Source: Paragemmobacter straminiformis (GTDB lineage: Bacteria > Pseudomonadota > Alphaproteobacteria > Rhodobacterales > Rhodobacteraceae). From it: a DNA stretch of 64,000 nucleotides. The position numbers and the translations under genes were made by a program. The DNA is taken from NCBI RefSeq assembly GCF_014243445.1, contig NZ_JACLQD010000003.1, positions 372,001 through 436,000 on the forward strand, read 5' to 3'. Below are positions 61,895 through 64,000 of this stretch, in pieces; position 1 is the first letter of the stretch; every line of letters begins with the position of its first letter. Under the pieces are notes generated by a model. That model searched no databases. It had not been told where the DNA came from and saw only the letters and a program-made list of their open reading frames with translations.

Positions 61895-62763
61895 TCGGGG
61901 GCTTTGCCTTGATCGGGGGGCTGCAAGGCAGCGCAAGCCCTCCGTTTCCGGCGGGGCATCTGCAAAGCTTTCGCTGGCAGATGGAGGACGAGAATTTCGG
62001 CGGGATTTCGGGGATCGAGCTTTGGCCGGACGGGCAGCGGTTTCTGGCGATTTCCGACAAGGGCATGTTCCTGCAAGGCCGGATCGAACGCGCGGCGGAC
62101 GGGTCGGTCACGGGGGTAAGTGCGGGGCCGATGCAGCCCCTGCTGGCGCGTGGCGACGGGGTGCTTGCCGAAGGGCGCAGGGATTCCGAAGGGTTGGCGG
62201 TGGGGCCGGACGGGCGGGTTTTCGTGTCTTTCGAGGGCGCGGCGCGGGTGCTGGAATACGACCGGATCGACGGGTCGGCGGTGAACCTGCCGTCGCATCC
62301 CGATTTCGCGGCGATGCAAAGCAATTCGTCGCTGGAAAGTCTGGCGGTCGATGCGGAGGGCACGCTTTACACCCTGCCAGAACGGTCGGGCGCGCTGGAG
62401 CGGCCCTTTCCGGTCTATCGCTACCGCAACGGCAGATGGGACCAGCCCTTCGATCTGCCGCGACGGGGCAGCTTTCTGGCGGTGGATGCCGACATCGGCC
62501 CTGACGGGCGGCTTTATCTGCTGGAGCGGGATTTTCAGGGCCTTGCCGGTTTCGCCAGCCGCGTGCGCAGTTTCGCGCTGGGCGATGCGGGGCTGGGCGA
62601 CGAGCGTGTCGAGATGGAAAGTGCCACGGGGCAGCATGACAACCTTGAAGGGTTGGCCGTCTGGCGCGATGCGGCGGGGGCAATCCGGCTGACGATGGTG
62701 TCGGACGACAATTTCAGCTTTTTCCAGACGACCGAGATCGTGGAATACCGACTGCCACGTTGA
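61867..62763 (+). CDS. Exported esterase-like (phytase-type beta-propeller) protein
   Basis: 298 aa from ATG 61867, which begins inside the mepA 3' end (28-base overlap). A signal peptide covers about 1-24 (ends QGSASP). The mature protein shows [62 protein letters not shown] and [14 protein letters not shown] in pieces, the repeating blades of the esterase-like phytase domain. It probably hydrolyses a phosphate or carboxylic ester in the periplasm. Co-transcribed with mepA and the permease. Confidence 0.85.
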   Translation: MQKSAIFALIGGFALIGGLQGSASPPFPAGHLQSFRWQMEDENFGGISGIELWPDGQRFLAISDKGMFLQGRIERAADGSVTGVSAGPMQPLLARGDGVLAEGRRDSEGLAVGPDGRVFVSFEGAARVLEYDRIDGSAVNLPSHPDFAAMQSNSSLESLAVDAEGTLYTLPERSGALERPFPVYRYRNGRWDQPFDLPRRGSFLAVDADIGPDGRLYLLERDFQGLAGFASRVRSFALGDAGLGDERVEMESATGQHDNLEGLAVWRDAAGAIRLTMVSDDNFSFFQTTEIVEYRLPR

Positions 62764-62786
62764 CAGGCGCGCCCTGCGGGCGTAGT

Positions 62787-62832
62787 CCCCCGCCGTTCCC
62801 CCGATGGGCGGGGGCAAGTCTCCGCGACCTTG
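62787..62832 (+). promoter_or_regulatory. Structured leader of the YhhQ-type gene, two adjacent hairpins plus A-rich tail
   Basis: CCCCCGCC (62787-62794) pairs with GGCGGGGG (62807-62814), leaving a 12-base C-rich loop. Directly after it CAAGTC (62815-62820) pairs with GACCTTG (62826-62832) with one bulge. TAAAAAACGGAAAAAACG then leads to the start codon. The CCG in the first loop is complementary to CGG in the A-rich tail, so a pseudoknot of the kind used by queuosine-precursor riboswitches is possible. It does not match the known preQ1-I layout directly (the tail is 18 bases too far), so this is only a candidate. Confidence 0.35.
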
Positions 62833-62852
62833 TAAAAAACGGAAAAAACGAA

Positions 62853-63479
62853 ATGACCCGCATCCAGACTTATGGCGTCGTCGCCATGGCCATCGTCGTC
62901 GTGGCCTCGAACATCCTTGTGCAGCACCCCATCGGGCAATGGCTGACATGGGGGGCCTTTACCTATCCGCTGTCCTTCCTCGTCTCGGATATCGTCAACC
63001 GGCTGTCGGGCGCCAAGGCGGCGCGGCAGGTGGTTTACGCGGGTTTCGTGGTGGGGCTTTTGTGTTCGGTCGTCGGCACGCAGATCATGGGCGAGTTCGG
63101 GCCATTGGTGACGCTGCGCGTGGCGGTCGGTTCGGCGGCGGCGTTCCTGATCGGGCAGCTGCTCGACATCGGCGTTTTCAACCGGCTGCGCCAGTCGGTC
63201 GCGTGGTGGAAAGCGCCCTTCGTCTCGACGCTGTTCGGATCGACCATCGACACGGCGATCTTTTTCACCATCGCCTTTTCCGCCGCGCTGGTCTGGATCG
63301 AACCGGGCAATGACGTGTCTTGGGCGACCGGGCAGATGCCGCTTCTGGGCTTTGGTCCGATGGTGTCTTTCTGGGTTTCTCTGGCGGTCGCGGATTGGCT
63401 GGTGAAGGTTGCCGTCGATGTCATCGCATTGGTGCCGTTCCGCCTGGCCGTTTACCGCTTTGCCGCACGGGTAGCGTAA
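62853..63479 (+). CDS. Queuosine precursor transporter-like protein (YhhQ/VUT family)
   Basis: 208 aa from ATG 62853, preceded by an A-rich leader with GGAAAAAACG as the only ribosome-binding candidate. Six probable membrane helices; WGAFTYPLSFLVSDIVNRLSG (about 32-52) and DIGVFNRLRQ with the conserved Asp-Arg pairs are marks of the VUT family. E. coli YhhQ imports 7-cyano-7-deazaguanine or preQ1 precursors for tRNA queuosine. The gene stands downstream of the esterase gene but has its own structured leader. Confidence 0.87.
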   Translation: MTRIQTYGVVAMAIVVVASNILVQHPIGQWLTWGAFTYPLSFLVSDIVNRLSGAKAARQVVYAGFVVGLLCSVVGTQIMGEFGPLVTLRVAVGSAAAFLIGQLLDIGVFNRLRQSVAWWKAPFVSTLFGSTIDTAIFFTIAFSAALVWIEPGNDVSWATGQMPLLGFGPMVSFWVSLAVADWLVKVAVDVIALVPFRLAVYRFAARVA

Positions 63480-63485
63480 TTTCTT

Positions 63486-63519
63486 TTGACAAACACAAAA
63501 TCTGTGTCACCTTTTCGAT
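63486..63519 (+). promoter_or_regulatory. Promoter of the mini-gene, with embedded ACACA-N5-TGTGT repeat
   Basis: A consensus -35 TTGACA lies at 63486-63491. The -10 is less clear (GATATC at 63517-63522 or CCTTTT earlier). ACACA (63493-63497) and TGTGT (63503-63507) form an inverted repeat between them, a possible operator. It starts six bases after the YhhQ stop. Confidence 0.5.
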
Positions 63520-63549
63520 ATCGGCAACCCATTGAAAGGAGGTGATCCA

Positions 63550-63606
63550 GTGTCTAGAGCTACATTGGAGATAGGTGTCAGGACAGTCGGGGGGCGTGTT
63601 TTCTAA
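63550..63606 (+). CDS. 18-aa mini-ORF with an exceptionally extended ribosome-binding site
   Basis: GTG-started frame of 18 codons ending in TAA (peptide SRATLEIGVRTVGGRVF after the start). Just before and into the start codon, GAAAGGAGGTGATCCAG (63534-63550) is complementary to the last 17 bases of the 16S rRNA as I know it in this group; the GGAGG core is seven bases from GTG. Such a long match is far beyond a normal site. Own promoter upstream and a 12-bp terminator 70 bases downstream make it a free-standing small transcript. It may be a leader peptide, a ribosome-titrating RNA, or a conserved micro-protein; nothing in the peptide reveals a function. Confidence 0.5.
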   Translation: MSRATLEIGVRTVGGRVF

Positions 63607-63676
63607 GGGCAGCCCCTTGGACAAACAGACAACCGATTGGGCTTGAAACCTAACTGGCCCATCTCCTTGGATCTCG

Positions 63677-63707
63677 GAAAGGGTCGCCTGTGTCGGGCGA
63701 CCCTTTC
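63677..63707 (+). terminator. Rho-independent terminator of the mini-gene
   Basis: GAAAGGGTCGCC (63677-63688) pairs perfectly with GGCGACCCTTTC (63696-63707), a 12-bp stem with a 7-base loop, followed by TCCATTTTC. It ends the transcript begun near 63525 and isolates the arfB gene. Confidence 0.85.
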
Positions 63708-63785
63708 TCCATTTTCGGGCCTTGGTCCGGGCATCTGCGGGCCGGATATTTTGCAAAACACGGGATGGCGCGCTAGGTGTCGGGG

Positions 63786-64000
63786 ATGCTGCGGATCAAT
63801 GATACCCTTGTGCTGGCCGACTGGGAATTGAGCGAGAGTTTCTCGCGCTCGTCGGGGCCGGGTGGGCAGAATGTCAACAAGGTCGAGACGGCGGTGGAAT
63901 TGCGCTTCGAGGCGGAACGCTCGCCGCATCTGCCGGCGTCGGTGAAGGCGCGGCTGAAGCGGATCGCGGGGCGGCGCTGGACGAACGAAGGGGCGATCGT
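63786..64000 (+). CDS. arfB: Alternative ribosome-rescue factor ArfB (peptidyl-tRNA hydrolase), partial
   Basis: The first 71 codons are in the window, from ATG 63786. The catalytic GGQ is at residues 26-28 in RSSGPGGQNVNKVETAVELRF, the release-factor domain of YaeJ/ArfB proteins. The basic C-terminal tail that enters the mRNA channel is beyond the window end. It hydrolyses peptidyl-tRNA on ribosomes stalled without a stop codon. Its neighbour, the small RNA-like gene with a perfect ribosome-binding site, may be a coincidence. AGGTG about eight bases upstream serves as ribosome-binding site. Confidence 0.9.
   Translation, partial: MLRINDTLVLADWELSESFSRSSGPGGQNVNKVETAVELRFEAERSPHLPASVKARLKRIAGRRWTNEGAI

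Noticed and set aside
63534-63550. A fragment of a 16S rRNA gene
   Set aside because: Only 17 bases agree with the 16S 3' end and in the complementary sense; the sequence diverges immediately afterwards, and no other rRNA segment is present. It is better read as an extended ribosome-binding site.

Overview
The window looks like chromosomal DNA from a high-GC alphaproteobacterium of the Rhodobacterales (Rhodobacter/Paracoccaceae type). The evidence is the ethylmalonyl-CoA-pathway malyl-CoA lyase at 52745, which closely resembles the Rhodobacter sphaeroides Mcl1 I remember; a DUF1523 protein; the gene-dense, overlapping layout; and core genes (pnp, rpsO, truB, pheST, rplT, rpmI, accA, pyk). I see no transposase, integrase, CRISPR array, tRNA or rRNA gene.

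Region by region. (1) 1-8430: a serine-cycle/C2 module (mtkB, mtkA, a malyl-CoA lyase, serine-glyoxylate aminotransferase) on the minus strand, divergent from an ScfR/RamB-type regulator, then an aldehyde dehydrogenase and a 1-Cys peroxiredoxin. (2) 8500-25910: a surface-glycan island. It holds a large unknown membrane protein, a WecE-type sugar aminotransferase, GtrA, methyltransferases, an ATP-grasp protein, glycosyltransferases, WbqC and FkbM proteins, and a complete CMP-pseudaminic-acid pathway (pseB, pseC, pseF, a pseG-pseH fusion, pseI). It ends in a KpsS-like capsule protein whose N-terminal coding half is strikingly AT-rich. (3) 26000-33410: pnp, rpsO and truB, interrupted by an RTX-repeat protein and a DUF1643 gene, followed by pgsA, moaD and moaE. 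(4) 33600-40120: an L,D-transpeptidase, a cupin, panB-panC, a small exported protein, an M20 peptidase and a three-gene membrane operon. (5) 40275-48117: pheT-pheS, an SGNH lipoprotein, a radical SAM/SPASM enzyme, rplT-rpmI, a small membrane protein and pyk. (6) 48260-54920: N-formylglutamate amidohydrolase, DUF1244, a second RTX protein, a D-amino-acid aminotransferase with a dipeptide epimerase, mcl1 and accA. (7) 54920-64000: a Crp/Fnr regulator, yaaA, recQ, a YggT protein, a thioesterase, an MFS transporter, mepA, a phytase-like esterase, a YhhQ-type transporter, a tiny gene with an extraordinary ribosome-binding site, and the start of arfB.

Three threads tie the window together: C2/propionyl-CoA metabolism (two malyl-CoA lyases, malate-CoA ligase, accA, an acyl-CoA-type regulator and a shared TTTGTGCAAA sequence); cell envelope and surface glycans (pseudaminic acid, capsule-like genes, L,D-transpeptidase, MepA, D-Glu recycling enzymes); and translation (pheST, rplT, rpmI, rpsO, truB, arfB). 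The non-coding features most worth attention are four perfect short hairpins with TGACGCA/TGCGTCA cores upstream of pnp, a self-contained mini-gene at 63486-63707 whose ribosome-binding site matches the complement of the 16S 3' end over 17 nt, and a structured region between mcl1 and accA.
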